NCBI GenBank assembly: GCA_023412195.1
Contig: JAEYNZ010000043.1
Location: 1 to 49,582 of the forward strand
Length of the DNA stretch: 49,582 nucleotides
Reading direction: 5' to 3'
From: Bacteroidota bacterium
GTDB lineage: Bacteria > Bacteroidota > Bacteroidia > Bacteroidales > Prolixibacteraceae
The notes under the pieces are model-generated. The model had not been told where the DNA came from and did not search any database. It worked only from the letters and a program-made list of their open reading frames with translations. The position numbers and the translations under genes are program-made. Every line of letters starts with the position of its first letter. Position 1 is the stretch's first letter. This document shows, in pieces, positions 37,471 through 46,612 of this stretch.

Positions 37471-37489
37471 CCGGTTGAATTAAAACCGG
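37471..37489 (+). promoter_or_regulatory. Small hairpin just before the six-hairpin glycosidase start
   Basis: CCGGTT (37471-37476) pairs with AACCGG (37484-37489) over a seven-base loop, ending five bases before the ATG. It could affect translation start or be a mild attenuator. Pattern only. Confidence 0.3.
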
Positions 37490-37494
37490 ATGAT

Positions 37495-39648
37495 ATGCGA
37501 CCAGTTATTGCCGTTTTCGTTTCCTGCCTGTTGTTATATTCCTGCAGCAGGCTCCAGGATACTTCAACAACTGGGGAAACAGCTAAAATAGACCGTTATG
37601 CGCTGGTGTCACGGCATTATGTGAAGGTACATGACTTTGATTCCCTCTCATCCCTTTCAGTCGGAAACGGCAGCTTTGCATTCACTGTTGATGCAACAGG
37701 GTTACAGACTTTCCCTGAAAACTATGAAAATGGTATCAGCCTGGGCACAATGTCCGACTGGGGTTGGCACAGCTTTCCAAACAATGGGAACTACCAACTG
37801 GAAGAATCATACATGTATTTTGATGTGGAGGGGCGGAAGGTTCCCTATGCTGTACAATGGAATGAGCCCGGAAGAAAACAGGAAGCGGCATCCTGGTTCA
37901 GGCAGAATCCCCACAGGCTGCACCTGGGTTTTATCGGCTTTGAATTTGATGAAGTTTCAGGAATACCTGTTCAGCCTGATGATATTTCCGGAATAAACCA
38001 GATCCTCAACCTGTGGGAGGGACAGATTACATCTTCTTTCAAACTGAGAGGAAGGAAAACCGAGGTGCAGACGAACTGCCACCCATCCCGCGATATGATT
38101 AATGTGCAGGTTCGTTCTGAATTATTTCCCAATGAACTGCAAGGTATCCGTCTGAGATTTCCTTATCCTACAGGAAGCCATACCGATGGTGCTGCGGACC
38201 TGAACAATCCGGGAAAACATCTTTCAAGGATTATTTTCAGAAATGCAAATCAGGCTGTCTTTGAGCATTCTCTTGACGCCACTGTATACTATGTGAAGCT
38301 GGTTTGGGAAGGAAAAGCCGAAATCATTCAAAAGAAACCACATTATTTTGTATTGAAACCAGATGCTGAAAATCATTTATTTTCCTTTACTGCGGAGTTC
38401 AGCCAGGTTAATAAGTTTCTGCTGCCTGAAAATTTCGAGGAAGTTAAGGAAGCTGCTGCCATTCACTGGAAAACATTCTGGGATAGCGGAGGTGCTGTTG
38501 ATTTTTCAGGTACTGCCGATCCACGGGCTGAGGAGCTTGAAAGGAGGGTGGTGCTTTCCCAATACCTGACCCGGATTCAGTGTGCAGGACAAGTGCCTCC
38601 GCAGGAAACCGGACTTACATTCAACAGCTGGCACGGAAAGTTTCATCTTGAAATGCACTGGTGGCATGGGGTCCATTGGGCACTGTGGAACCGGACAGAA
38701 TTGTTGGAGAGAAGCCTGGGATATTACTTCGATATTTATGACAGGGCAAAAGCAAAAGCTGAAATTCAGGGGTATAATGGAGTCAGGTGGCCCAAGATGA
38801 CTGACCCATCAGGGGGTGATAGTCCTTCTGGTGTAGGGGAATTTCTTATTTGGCAACAGCCGCATATCATTTATTTTGCTGAATTGCTTTACAGGGAATA
38901 TCAGGATCATGAAACGCTTGAAAAGTATGCACCGCTTGTTTTCAGTACAGCAGAATTTATGGCTGATTTTGTACGTTGGGATGAAACAGGCAGTCAGTGT
39001 TTGCTGGGTCCTCCGCTCATTCCTGCACAGGAAAGCCTGGGGAAAGATACAACCTTCAATCCTCCCTTTGAACTGGCTTACTGGCAATGGGGACTATCTG
39101 TGGCACAGCAATGGTTAAAAAGGATGGACCTTCCTGAAAATGAGAAATGGCAAAAGGTGATCGAAGGTTTACCACCTTTTGCCCAAAAGGACGGACTGTA
39201 CCTGGCTGCTGAAAGTGCTCCGGATTCATATATCGATGAACGGTACTTATCTGACCATCCTATGGTGCTGGGAGCCTTTGGCCTGCTTCCTGAAACAGTT
39301 CCTGCCGATAGAGCCATCATGTTAAATACGTTGGATCATATATCTCAAAACTGGAACTGGCCAGGTACCTGGGGGTGGGATTATCCCATGGTCGCCACTG
39401 CTGCTGTCCGGTTGGGAAAACCTGATCTTGCCATCGACCTGCTGCTGAAAGATGTACAGAAGAATACCTATCTGGCAAATGGGCATAATTATCAGGATGA
39501 ACGGTTGCGCATTTATCTGCCGGGTAACGGGGGCCTTCTGTTGGCAGTGGCAGCAATGTGTACGGGCTTTGAAGGGAATGAAGCTCATAATCCCGGTTTC
39601 CCTGCAGAATGGAAAGTGGTATGGGAAAATATTTTACCACCATTTTAG
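37495..39648 (+). CDS. Six-hairpin glycosidase-like lipoprotein (GH65/GH95-like fold)
   Basis: The 717-residue protein has a lipobox (LYSC, residues 14-17). An N-terminal beta domain (about 40-300; LSVGNGSFAFTVDATGLQTF) is followed by an (alpha/alpha)6 domain (about 330-700) with LTFNSWHGKFHLEMHWWHG, GYNGVRWPKMTDPSGGDSPS and WGWDYPMVATAAVRLGKPD. These strings resemble uncharacterised six-hairpin glycosidases related to GH65/GH95, but I cannot assign a GH family. Likely acid residues include the Asp/Glu in HLEMHWWH and TDPSGGD. As last gene of the uronate operon it probably cuts a glycan linked to uronates. Confidence 0.65.
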   Translation: MRPVIAVFVSCLLLYSCSRLQDTSTTGETAKIDRYALVSRHYVKVHDFDSLSSLSVGNGSFAFTVDATGLQTFPENYENGISLGTMSDWGWHSFPNNGNYQLEESYMYFDVEGRKVPYAVQWNEPGRKQEAASWFRQNPHRLHLGFIGFEFDEVSGIPVQPDDISGINQILNLWEGQITSSFKLRGRKTEVQTNCHPSRDMINVQVRSELFPNELQGIRLRFPYPTGSHTDGAADLNNPGKHLSRIIFRNANQAVFEHSLDATVYYVKLVWEGKAEIIQKKPHYFVLKPDAENHLFSFTAEFSQVNKFLLPENFEEVKEAAAIHWKTFWDSGGAVDFSGTADPRAEELERRVVLSQYLTRIQCAGQVPPQETGLTFNSWHGKFHLEMHWWHGVHWALWNRTELLERSLGYYFDIYDRAKAKAEIQGYNGVRWPKMTDPSGGDSPSGVGEFLIWQQPHIIYFAELLYREYQDHETLEKYAPLVFSTAEFMADFVRWDETGSQCLLGPPLIPAQESLGKDTTFNPPFELAYWQWGLSVAQQWLKRMDLPENEKWQKVIEGLPPFAQKDGLYLAAESAPDSYIDERYLSDHPMVLGAFGLLPETVPADRAIMLNTLDHISQNWNWPGTWGWDYPMVATAAVRLGKPDLAIDLLLKDVQKNTYLANGHNYQDERLRIYLPGNGGLLLAVAAMCTGFEGNEAHNPGFPAEWKVVWENILPPF

Positions 39649-39686
39649 TGCAGGCTTAAATCGGGTCAGCCGAAAATTTTGTTCCT

Positions 39687-40925
39687 TCAGCTTCTGATAT
39701 TAAATGCCATCAGGGTGTTTCCCCTTCTCTGATACAGAATGCCGTCTTTGATGACCGGATGAGCGAAATGCTCTTTGGTACCTTTTGTAATCTTAAAGGT
39801 ACTTTGCTGCTGCATCTTCCCCTCACTGAAGCTGATCAGAAAAAGTTCACCGCTGAAATTATAGTAATAAAGCATATCACCGGCTGCCACGACAGCTCCT
39901 GTATTGATTTTTAAAGAATCAGTCATTAGACCTGTCGAGGCATGAATGCTTTTGATATCTTTTTTACGGGTGCCGCATCCGTAAAGGAAATCACCCATTT
40001 TTACAAACCCTCCCATGTAACTGTCGAAAGCAGGATTTCTCCACGCCTCTTTAACCTGAGTGCCATCTTCTGACAGCTCCAGTTTAACGCCACCGTTGCC
40101 ATCGCCTGCAGCATAATAGATATTCCCATTTTCAAAAACAACATTATTGCTGTGGGTATCTCCTATGCCGGGCTCCCGCTTTTCCAAAGGGGTATTGTCC
40201 TGGGGATGTGTCCACAGCAGTTCGCCTGTCCGGGTATCGATGCCCATCAGGTTATAAGCAGAGAATGTGACATAAAGTTTCCGGGAAGGCAGTTCAATAA
40301 TATTGCCGGGATTGTATGCCATCCTTTCGCCCATGCCTTTGCACGACCATACCACTTCTCCTGTATACCTGTTCAATGCAACTACATTATGCTCACTGCC
40401 TCCGGGTGTGCAAATTACGATATCCCCATCCACAGCAGGCGCTTCCGAATAGCCATGATAAGGCAGAACGCCTCCAAAGTCTTCAATATAATCACGTGTC
40501 CACACCACTTCACCATTGCTTCTTTTCATGCAGGCCATTTGACCCATTCCTGTTTCTGCATATACTAAATCACCGACAACAGTAGGGGCTGAACGGGAAC
40601 CCGGATAATGCCTCGCCCATTCTTTTCCATATTGCTGCTTCCAGTTTAGTGTCCCTTTCAGATCAAAACAATATATCCATGCACTGCTGTCGGTTTCACC
40701 TGTGATAAATATTTCAGACTCAGTTACCGTGGGTGAACCATACCCGTTGCCAATGCCTTCTGCACTCCATAACTCTGCAGGCCCTTCTCCAGGCCAGGCT
40801 TTTAACAATCCTGTTTCATTGAATATCCCTGAACGGTTGTCTCCCCTCCACTGGTAGACTTTAGTTTCTTTAGAACCACAAGAGAATAAAATAAGGCTGA
40901 TGATAATATAAATGCAGTGTTTCAT
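39687..40925 (-). CDS. PQQ-like beta-propeller lipoprotein (BamB-like)
   Basis: The 412-residue lipoprotein (lipobox LFSC, about 13-16) begins WRGDNRSGIFNETGLLKAWP, the usual opening of a PQQ-repeat beta-propeller family of Bacteroidota and Planctomycetes. Blades repeat strings such as WIYCFDLKGTLNW, MACMKRSNGEVVWTRDY, VVALNRYTGEVVWSCKG and MGIDTRTGELLWTHP. True PQQ ligands are not evident, so it is probably a binding scaffold. It is the second gene after the DUF3795 gene (54 bases) on this strand and converges on the glycosidase gene. Confidence 0.82.
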   Translation of the reverse strand: MKHCIYIIISLILFSCGSKETKVYQWRGDNRSGIFNETGLLKAWPGEGPAELWSAEGIGNGYGSPTVTESEIFITGETDSSAWIYCFDLKGTLNWKQQYGKEWARHYPGSRSAPTVVGDLVYAETGMGQMACMKRSNGEVVWTRDYIEDFGGVLPYHGYSEAPAVDGDIVICTPGGSEHNVVALNRYTGEVVWSCKGMGERMAYNPGNIIELPSRKLYVTFSAYNLMGIDTRTGELLWTHPQDNTPLEKREPGIGDTHSNNVVFENGNIYYAAGDGNGGVKLELSEDGTQVKEAWRNPAFDSYMGGFVKMGDFLYGCGTRKKDIKSIHASTGLMTDSLKINTGAVVAAGDMLYYYNFSGELFLISFSEGKMQQQSTFKITKGTKEHFAHPVIKDGILYQRRGNTLMAFNIRS

Positions 40926-40979
40926 AAATTACACTTTTATGATCTGGTTTATCAATTTGCTCATGCTGAAGTTGAGTAT

Positions 40980-41471
40980 CTATCTGGAAGCGGCTTTATA
41001 AACAGCCTGCAGCTTAATGACCGACTGATGGAAATCGGGAAACTTTTTAAATAAATCCTTTTCGCAGGATGATAGTTCATCGCACTCAATGCATGCATCC
41101 AGTTTTTTGTTCAAGGTACATGCACGGACATCACATCTCTGTAAACGGATTCCCACCGGCTTTTCATTATTTTTGCAACCGAAACAGAATATTTTATCGG
41201 CCTCAAATGTTTCCACTCCAAAGCGATCCTTCATTTCCCATATGTCATAGGCTTCTTTTTTAAGCACAGGATCATTTTTGATGGAAGCTTCCAGGAATTT
41301 GCAATCCGCAGGACAGGTATAGCCGCAGTAATTCATTTTCAAAGGGTCGGGTATTTCATCTTTCCTGATCCGGTAACGGGCAAATGCAGACAGGTTTTGC
41401 GTCAAAAGCAGGCTGCAGCAGGCAATGGTGCCGGTTCTGACAAATGTTCTCCGGTGAAGTTGAATTTTCAT
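40980..41471 (-). CDS. Exported Cys-rich DUF3795-like protein
   Basis: The protein of about 163 residues (start at ATG 41471; a longer start at 41486 is less likely) has a twin-arginine type leader (HRRTFVRTG followed by a hydrophobic run to SAFA). The rest is a DUF3795-like cysteine domain: YCGYTCPADCKF, KIFCFGCKNNEK, LQRCDVRACTLNKKLDACIE and CDELSSCEKDLFKKFP. Eleven cysteines suggest bound metal, and Tat export fits a prefolded metal protein. It is upstream of the PQQ-propeller gene and may form an operon with it. The function is unknown. Confidence 0.75.
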   Translation of the reverse strand: MKIQLHRRTFVRTGTIACCSLLLTQNLSAFARYRIRKDEIPDPLKMNYCGYTCPADCKFLEASIKNDPVLKKEAYDIWEMKDRFGVETFEADKIFCFGCKNNEKPVGIRLQRCDVRACTLNKKLDACIECDELSSCEKDLFKKFPDFHQSVIKLQAVYKAASR

Positions 41472-41579
41472 ATGGAATTTTGACATGAAAATAATACCAT
41501 TCCAGCAATAATCGGAATAATTTCAACGAACGGCAAAAAAAAACCGGTGAATGCTATTAGGCACACTTCAACAAATATA

Positions 41580-41960
41580 AATTGGATTTGCTGAAACTTT
41601 CATGAAGAATAATATTCCGGTACTCCTGCCTAAAACTGTAGGCGGGCTGTACCTAAGCTTCAGCCTCATCCAATTTTCTACAAAGATTTTACTACTCTGT
41701 AGCATCAGAGAGTGATACAGCATAATCATAATATTTGTAGGAATAGGGAATCGAAATAGCATCAAAGGTGCAGCATAGGGCAACTATAAAATGGATTTGC
41801 TGAGAATCTAATGAACAGTATTACTACCGGTTTCGGCAGACGGACTTTAACTTATCTCCAACCTTTGCAGCATCAGAGAGTGGTGCAGAGCACCAAAATA
41901 TTTATAGTTAAACAGAATCACATTGGCGTCATAGGTGCAGAGCACCGTAATATTAATAGC
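41580..41960. repeat. Palindromic repeat cluster 1 (left of the ATPase gene)
   Basis: Two palindromes GGTGCAGAGCACC at 41882-41894 and 41934-41946 start exactly 52 bases apart. A 32-base string at 41675-41706 (TTTCTACAAAG...GTAGCATC) recurs with three mismatches at 45146-45177 in cluster 2. A CTGTACCTAA string precedes it in both places. Confidence 0.75.
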
Positions 41961-42021
41961 CAGTTTTTTTATGCTTTGATTTTAACATGCAAGAACCAAA
42001 AATTGATAAAATAATCATTAG

Positions 42022-42153
42022 TGTCCGGTAAAATATTTGAGATTTCTCCTTACAGTCGAAATGCGGATGATTTTATGAGCTCAATAACTAACTGATTGTC
42101 ATCATGGACGAAGTGAAAGATCTCAAATTACATTGTTTTAAAATGCTACCGGA
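42022..42153. mobile_element. MITE-like 132-bp element
   Basis: TGTCCGGTA (42022-42030) and its inverse TACCGGACA (42145-42153) bound the element. Further inside, ATTTGAGAT near 42033 is echoed inverted by ATCTCAAAT near 42118, with extra bases on one side, so the match is wider than nine bases. No coding capacity and no clear target duplication. It looks like a non-autonomous remnant of an IS with TGTCCGGTA ends. Confidence 0.55.
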
Positions 42154-42225
42154 CAACATTGAAAATAAATGTAATTCATGAATATAATATTACATTGATA
42201 CTTTCTCAGCAGGTAAAAAATGAAG

Positions 42226-44922
42226 CTACTTTTTTTTCTTCTGAACCTTCCGTGCAATAAACTTTTCGCCTTCTACAATGAAAAACACCGCGACTCCTGC
42301 TGCCAGTGGATATAACCACAACTCCAGTTCTATCGGAGCTGTGCCGAAAAAGGTATTCATAAATGGAACATATACAAATACGATTTGAAGCAACACCAAT
42401 GCTCCTGCGGCAATAAAAGCATATTTATTTTTAAAGAACCCTTTCCCTATGGCGGGCTCTTTAATTTTACGGGCATTGAAAAGATAGAACAGCTGTCCTG
42501 CTACCAGGGTATTTACAGCAATAGTCCGTGCAATCTGATCTGATACCTCCCGGGTCTGCATATATTTGAAAATGGCAAGGGTCATTCCGGCTATCAAAAA
42601 TGATACAAATACGATTCTCCAGATGAAGAACTTCCCTAAAATAGGATCATCAGTTTTCCGTGGTGGGCGCTCCATGACTTTTGATTCCATTGGTTCAAAG
42701 GAGAGGGCCAGCGCAAGTGTAATGGCTGTTACCATATTCACCCAAAGGATCTGAGCCGGTGTAATGGGCATTATGATCCCCAGCAGGATGGCAGCCATCA
42801 GCACCAGCGATTCTGCCCCGTTGGTAGGGAGTATAAACAGCAGCGCCTTTCGGATGTTGTCATAAACAGTCCTTCCTTCCTCAATGGCATGTACGATGGA
42901 GGCAAAATTATCATCGGCAAGAACCATCTCCGACGCATCCTTTGTTACTTCAGTTCCCTTTATGCCCATGGCAATGCCAATGTTTGCTTTTTTAAGGGCC
43001 GGGGCATCGTTTACCCCATCACCGGTCATGGCTACCAAACGGCCATTTGCCTGGAGTGCCTTTACAAGCCTTAGTTTGTGCTCAGGACTGGTTCGGGCAT
43101 AAACATCGTTGTCATCCACAATCTTCTGCATCTCTTCATCGCTCATAGCCTCAAGTTCTTTGCCTGTAAGTACTTTTTCCCCGTCGCCAATGCCGATTTT
43201 TTTGCCAATTGATTTAGCAGTAATGGCATGGTCCCCGGTAATCATTTTTACCCTTACACCAGCTTTTTTGCATTCTTCAATGGCTTCTATGGCTTCATCT
43301 CTCGGCGGATCAATGATGCCTATTAATCCCAGGAAAACCTTGTTCTTCTCTACATCTTCCTTTTTTATCTTTTTTCTGTTGCTGTCTGCCTTTTCATAGG
43401 CCGCCGACAATACCCGTTGTCCTTTTGATGCTGCCTCTTCCATTTTCTTTTCCCAGAAGCTCTTGTCAATTTCCTTATCCCCTTCAGGTGTATATTGTTT
43501 GGAGCACATTTCGATAAGCCGTTCAGGGGCTCCGGTAACAAAAATGTAATGATCATTGTCGATCTGGTTTAAAGTGGCCATGTATTTATGTTCCGATTCA
43601 AACGGAACCTGGTCTATGCGCTTAGGTTTGAAGTCTTTGAACCCGCCCTTGTAGCTTAATGTCAACAGTGCACCTTCAGTTGGAGTCCCGGTGAGCTTCC
43701 AGTTGCCTTCATCATCTTTCCCTATTTCTGAATTGTTGCTGCACCTGATCGCCTGAAGAAGCCGTTCCAGCACTTTATCTTCCTTAGGCTGGACATCCTG
43801 TCCTTTATGTGTGATGTTACCTTCAGGTTCATAACCTGAGCCATCCACTTCATATTCCTTTTCTGCTGTTATGATATCCTTGGCTGTCATTTCATTACGT
43901 GTAAGGGTGCCTGTCTTGTCGGAGCAGATAACATTTACCGAGCCCAGTGTCTCTACCGATGGCAGCCTTCTCACAATGGCATTACGGCCTGCCATCCGCT
44001 GAACGCCTATGGCCAGGGTGATGGTCATGATGGCAGGAAGCCCTTCGGGAATGGCTGCCACAACAAGACCGATGGCTGCAAGAAACATTTCATCGAGGTC
44101 TCTTCCTTGTAAAAACCTTCCATAAGCAAAAAATGCGGCTGTAACGATCAGGATAATAATGGAGAGCCACTTTCAGAATTTCTCTATCTGCTGCAACAGG
44201 GGAGTGGTCATTTTTTCTACTTCAGAAATCATTTTATTGATTTTTCCTATCTCTGTGCCTGCACCTGTAGCCACAACCACACCTGTTGCCTTACCGTAAG
44301 TGACCACAGTCCCTGAAAATGCCATGGAAACCTGGTCGCCTATAATGGCATCCTTGTCAACCGGCTCTGTTTTCTTATCTACAGCAGTTGACTCTCCCGT
44401 AAGGGGTGATTCCTCTACCTGGAGATCCTTCACTTTGAGCAGACGTACATCTGCCGGAACTTTGTCGCCCGATTTTAAGAAGATAATATCTCCCGGAACC
44501 AGGTTCTCTGCTTCCACTGTTTTCTTTTCACCATCCCTTTTTACAACAGCTTCAAGCGAAAGCATCTTGCTGATGCCTTCAAGTGCTTTCTCTGCCTTCC
44601 CTTCCTGAATGAAACCTATGATTGCATTCAGGATCACCACTGCAAGAATGACTGATGTATCAATCCAGTGGTCCATCAGGGCGGTCACTATCGCAGCTGC
44701 CAGCAGTACATAGATGAGCATGTTGTTGAATTGCTCCAGAAGCCGCTTCCACCAGGGGTGTTTTTTACCTTCTGGAAGCTCATTTTTACCATATTCTTCC
44801 AATCTCTTATTGGCTTCGTCCGAGCTCAGTCCTTCCTTCCTCTCGGTTTTTAACTCATCAACGACCTCCTCAATCGATAATGAATGCCATTTCTTTTTGT
44901 GTGCCTGTTTTTCGTGTACCAT
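42226..44922 (-). pseudogene. Ca2+-type P-type ATPase, interrupted by one in-frame TGA
   Basis: Read through, this is one 898-codon frame on the minus strand, normal length for a P2A-type cation pump (PMR1/SERCA-like). An N-terminal cation-ATPase domain (HSLSIEEVVDELKTERKEGL), TGES actuator motif near residue 175, PEGLPA helix 4 near 293, the phosphorylation motif DKTGTLTR near 332, KGAPE-equivalent VTGAPERLIE, and the hinge GDGVNDAP near 635 are all present, followed by six C-terminal helices. A TGA at 44175-44173 (codon 250) falls in helix 3, LLQQIEKF-stop-KWLSIIILIV, where relatives have Gly or Ser. The two halves stay in frame; no internal start before ATG 44088 suits restart. It may be a recent pseudogene, a read error, or read through. 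Confidence 0.88.
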
Positions 44923-45590
44923 GGAAAACTATTGTGTGTATATAGAATCAACTCCGGATTTAACAAATGGTTTAAAAGAAATATCTTTTATACGATCAGG
45001 AGGATTGCTAGGATAATGAATTTTAAGAAGATATGTTGGTCATTTAAAAACCAGGGGAGAATAATTAACCGGAACCTGCTGAAACAATTTAAAAGAAATC
45101 TAATATTTCGGTACTCTGTACCTAAATTTCGTCTCTAATTTCTCATTTCTACAAATATTTTGCTACTCAGTAGCATCTTGGATGGGTGCAGCCTGCTTGC
45201 CAGAACAGGCAATCATCCCTGAATATTTATAATCAAGGGTAATTACATTTACTATAAAGGTGTAGCCTGCCTGCTGGAATAGGCAAATTAAAATCAAGAA
45301 TTTCGGTAATTTGATTCTGAAAATACTTGAACCCAAAAAGTGATTAATCTAAAGTTGCATCGGGAATTGGTGCAGCGCACCTAAATATTTGTAGCTATGA
45401 AGAACTACATTTGTGTTAAAGGTGCAGCGCACCGTAACATTAAAAGCGGGTATATTGATGAATTGATTTAATATGCCTGCACCGAAAATTGATTGCAACT
45501 TATATAATTGGAGGTTATCAATCTATTGATCCTTTTTGAACGATCTCAATTTAAAGACTTATTGATTGTTATTTACGACCTGTTTCTGCT
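44923..45590. other. Repeat-rich intergenic region
   Basis: This region holds no convincing gene. It carries repeat cluster 2 (about 45085-45450), then AT-rich sequence up to the dus gene. Frames that cross it are short. Confidence 0.6.
45085..45450. repeat. Palindromic repeat cluster 2 (right of the ATPase gene)
   Basis: Two palindromes GGTGCAGCGCACC at 45369-45381 and 45421-45433 start 52 bases apart, the same spacing as cluster 1. A 32-base string at 45146-45177 matches 41675-41706. Variant units GGTGCAGCCTGCTTGCC... near 45185 and GGTGTAGCCTGCCTGCT... near 45262 suggest an older layer. Confidence 0.75.
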
Positions 45591-46562
45591 TCAAAAATAC
45601 CTGTAAACATCCTTATAATCCTGTGCTTCATTGAGCGTAGCCCGTATTTGTGAAGCTCCGGGAAAATTGGTTAAATAGATCTTGTAAAACCGCTTCAGGA
45701 TGTTGAAGTTCTTTTTACCGCTCCACGTTTTCTCGAACAACCGTGTATGCTGAAGTAATTTTTCGATCCGCTCTTCCTGCGAAACTTCCGTTTTTTCAGG
45801 ATCGAAAAACCAGGGGTTCCGGAAGATTCCCCTTCCAACCATAATGCCATCGGCTCCTGTTTGCGTTGCTCTTTCAATTCCCTGTTGCATTGAAATGATG
45901 TCTCCGTTGCCATGAATCGGAATCCCCGGGTTGACCTCATTCCTTACCTGAACCGCTTTGCCAATCTCCTCCCAGCTGGCATCGCCGTCCGACTGCATAC
46001 GCTGTGTACGGCCATGCAGGGTGATGGCAGCGGGTTGTACCTCCAAAAGCTGCGAGATCCATTCCTCCGTCTGGTGCTGCCTGATTCCTGTGCGGGTTTT
46101 AACACTCACGGGCAGGTGGGTGCCTTCCTTTGTGGCAACTATGATTTCCTTTGCCAGGTCAGGTTCCCCGATCAGTGCACTGCATGCCCCTATTTTTATG
46201 ATCTTCTTAACCGGGCAACCCATATTGATGTCAAGTCCATCAAAATCATAATGGTCTGTGATGTAACGCGCAATTTTATTGTACACCTCCGGATTACGTC
46301 CCCAGATCTGGGCCACCAGCTTTATCCCCGTTTTCTTCAGCAACTCCCTTTCCGAATCATTTACAACCAGCCGTTCTGAAACCCGTTTCCTTCCCTTTTC
46401 ATGGTTCATGCCTTCCACTGAAGTGAATTCTGTAAATACAACATGCAGGCTATCTGAAGCTGACATTCCCAGCACCATCTCACGGAATACGGTATCGGTC
46501 ACATCCTCCATGGGAGCCAGTGAAAAGGCAGTACGCGGTAATTGTTGCCAGAAGTTGTTCAT
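45591..46562 (-). CDS. tRNA-dihydrouridine synthase
   Basis: Dus enzymes reduce uridines to dihydrouridine in the tRNA D-loop with FMN. The 323-residue TIM barrel has SLAPMEDVTDTVFREM at 16-31, the NMGCPVKKI motif with the catalytic Cys near 116, KTRTGIR near 155, TLHGRTQRM near 181 and GNGDI near 212. Which of the Dus subfamilies it is cannot be told with certainty. It lies 50 bases after trhO on the same strand, so two tRNA-modifying genes sit together. Confidence 0.92.
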   Translation of the reverse strand: MNNFWQQLPRTAFSLAPMEDVTDTVFREMVLGMSASDSLHVVFTEFTSVEGMNHEKGRKRVSERLVVNDSERELLKKTGIKLVAQIWGRNPEVYNKIARYITDHYDFDGLDINMGCPVKKIIKIGACSALIGEPDLAKEIIVATKEGTHLPVSVKTRTGIRQHQTEEWISQLLEVQPAAITLHGRTQRMQSDGDASWEEIGKAVQVRNEVNPGIPIHGNGDIISMQQGIERATQTGADGIMVGRGIFRNPWFFDPEKTEVSQEERIEKLLQHTRLFEKTWSGKKNFNILKRFYKIYLTNFPGASQIRATLNEAQDYKDVYRYF

Positions 46563-46612
46563 GTGGTTTTACTACTCAATATAAATGGCGAAGGTACTAT
46601 TTCCAATTCAGA

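Larger units (their letters stand above)
41487..42225. other. Repeat-rich intergenic region
   Basis: This region holds no convincing gene. It contains repeat cluster 1 (41580-41960) and the small inverted-repeat element at 42022-42153, both listed separately. A plus-strand frame at 41811-42014 consists of the repeats and is not a gene. Confidence 0.6.

Noticed and set aside
41811..42014. Small open frame in the region left of the ATPase gene
   Set aside because: It is made of the repeat unit itself, has no family resemblance and its end falls in the MITE edge region.
44173..44175. Selenocysteine at the ATPase TGA
   Set aside because: P-type ATPases have no cysteine at this site in helix 3, and no SECIS-like hairpin follows the TGA.
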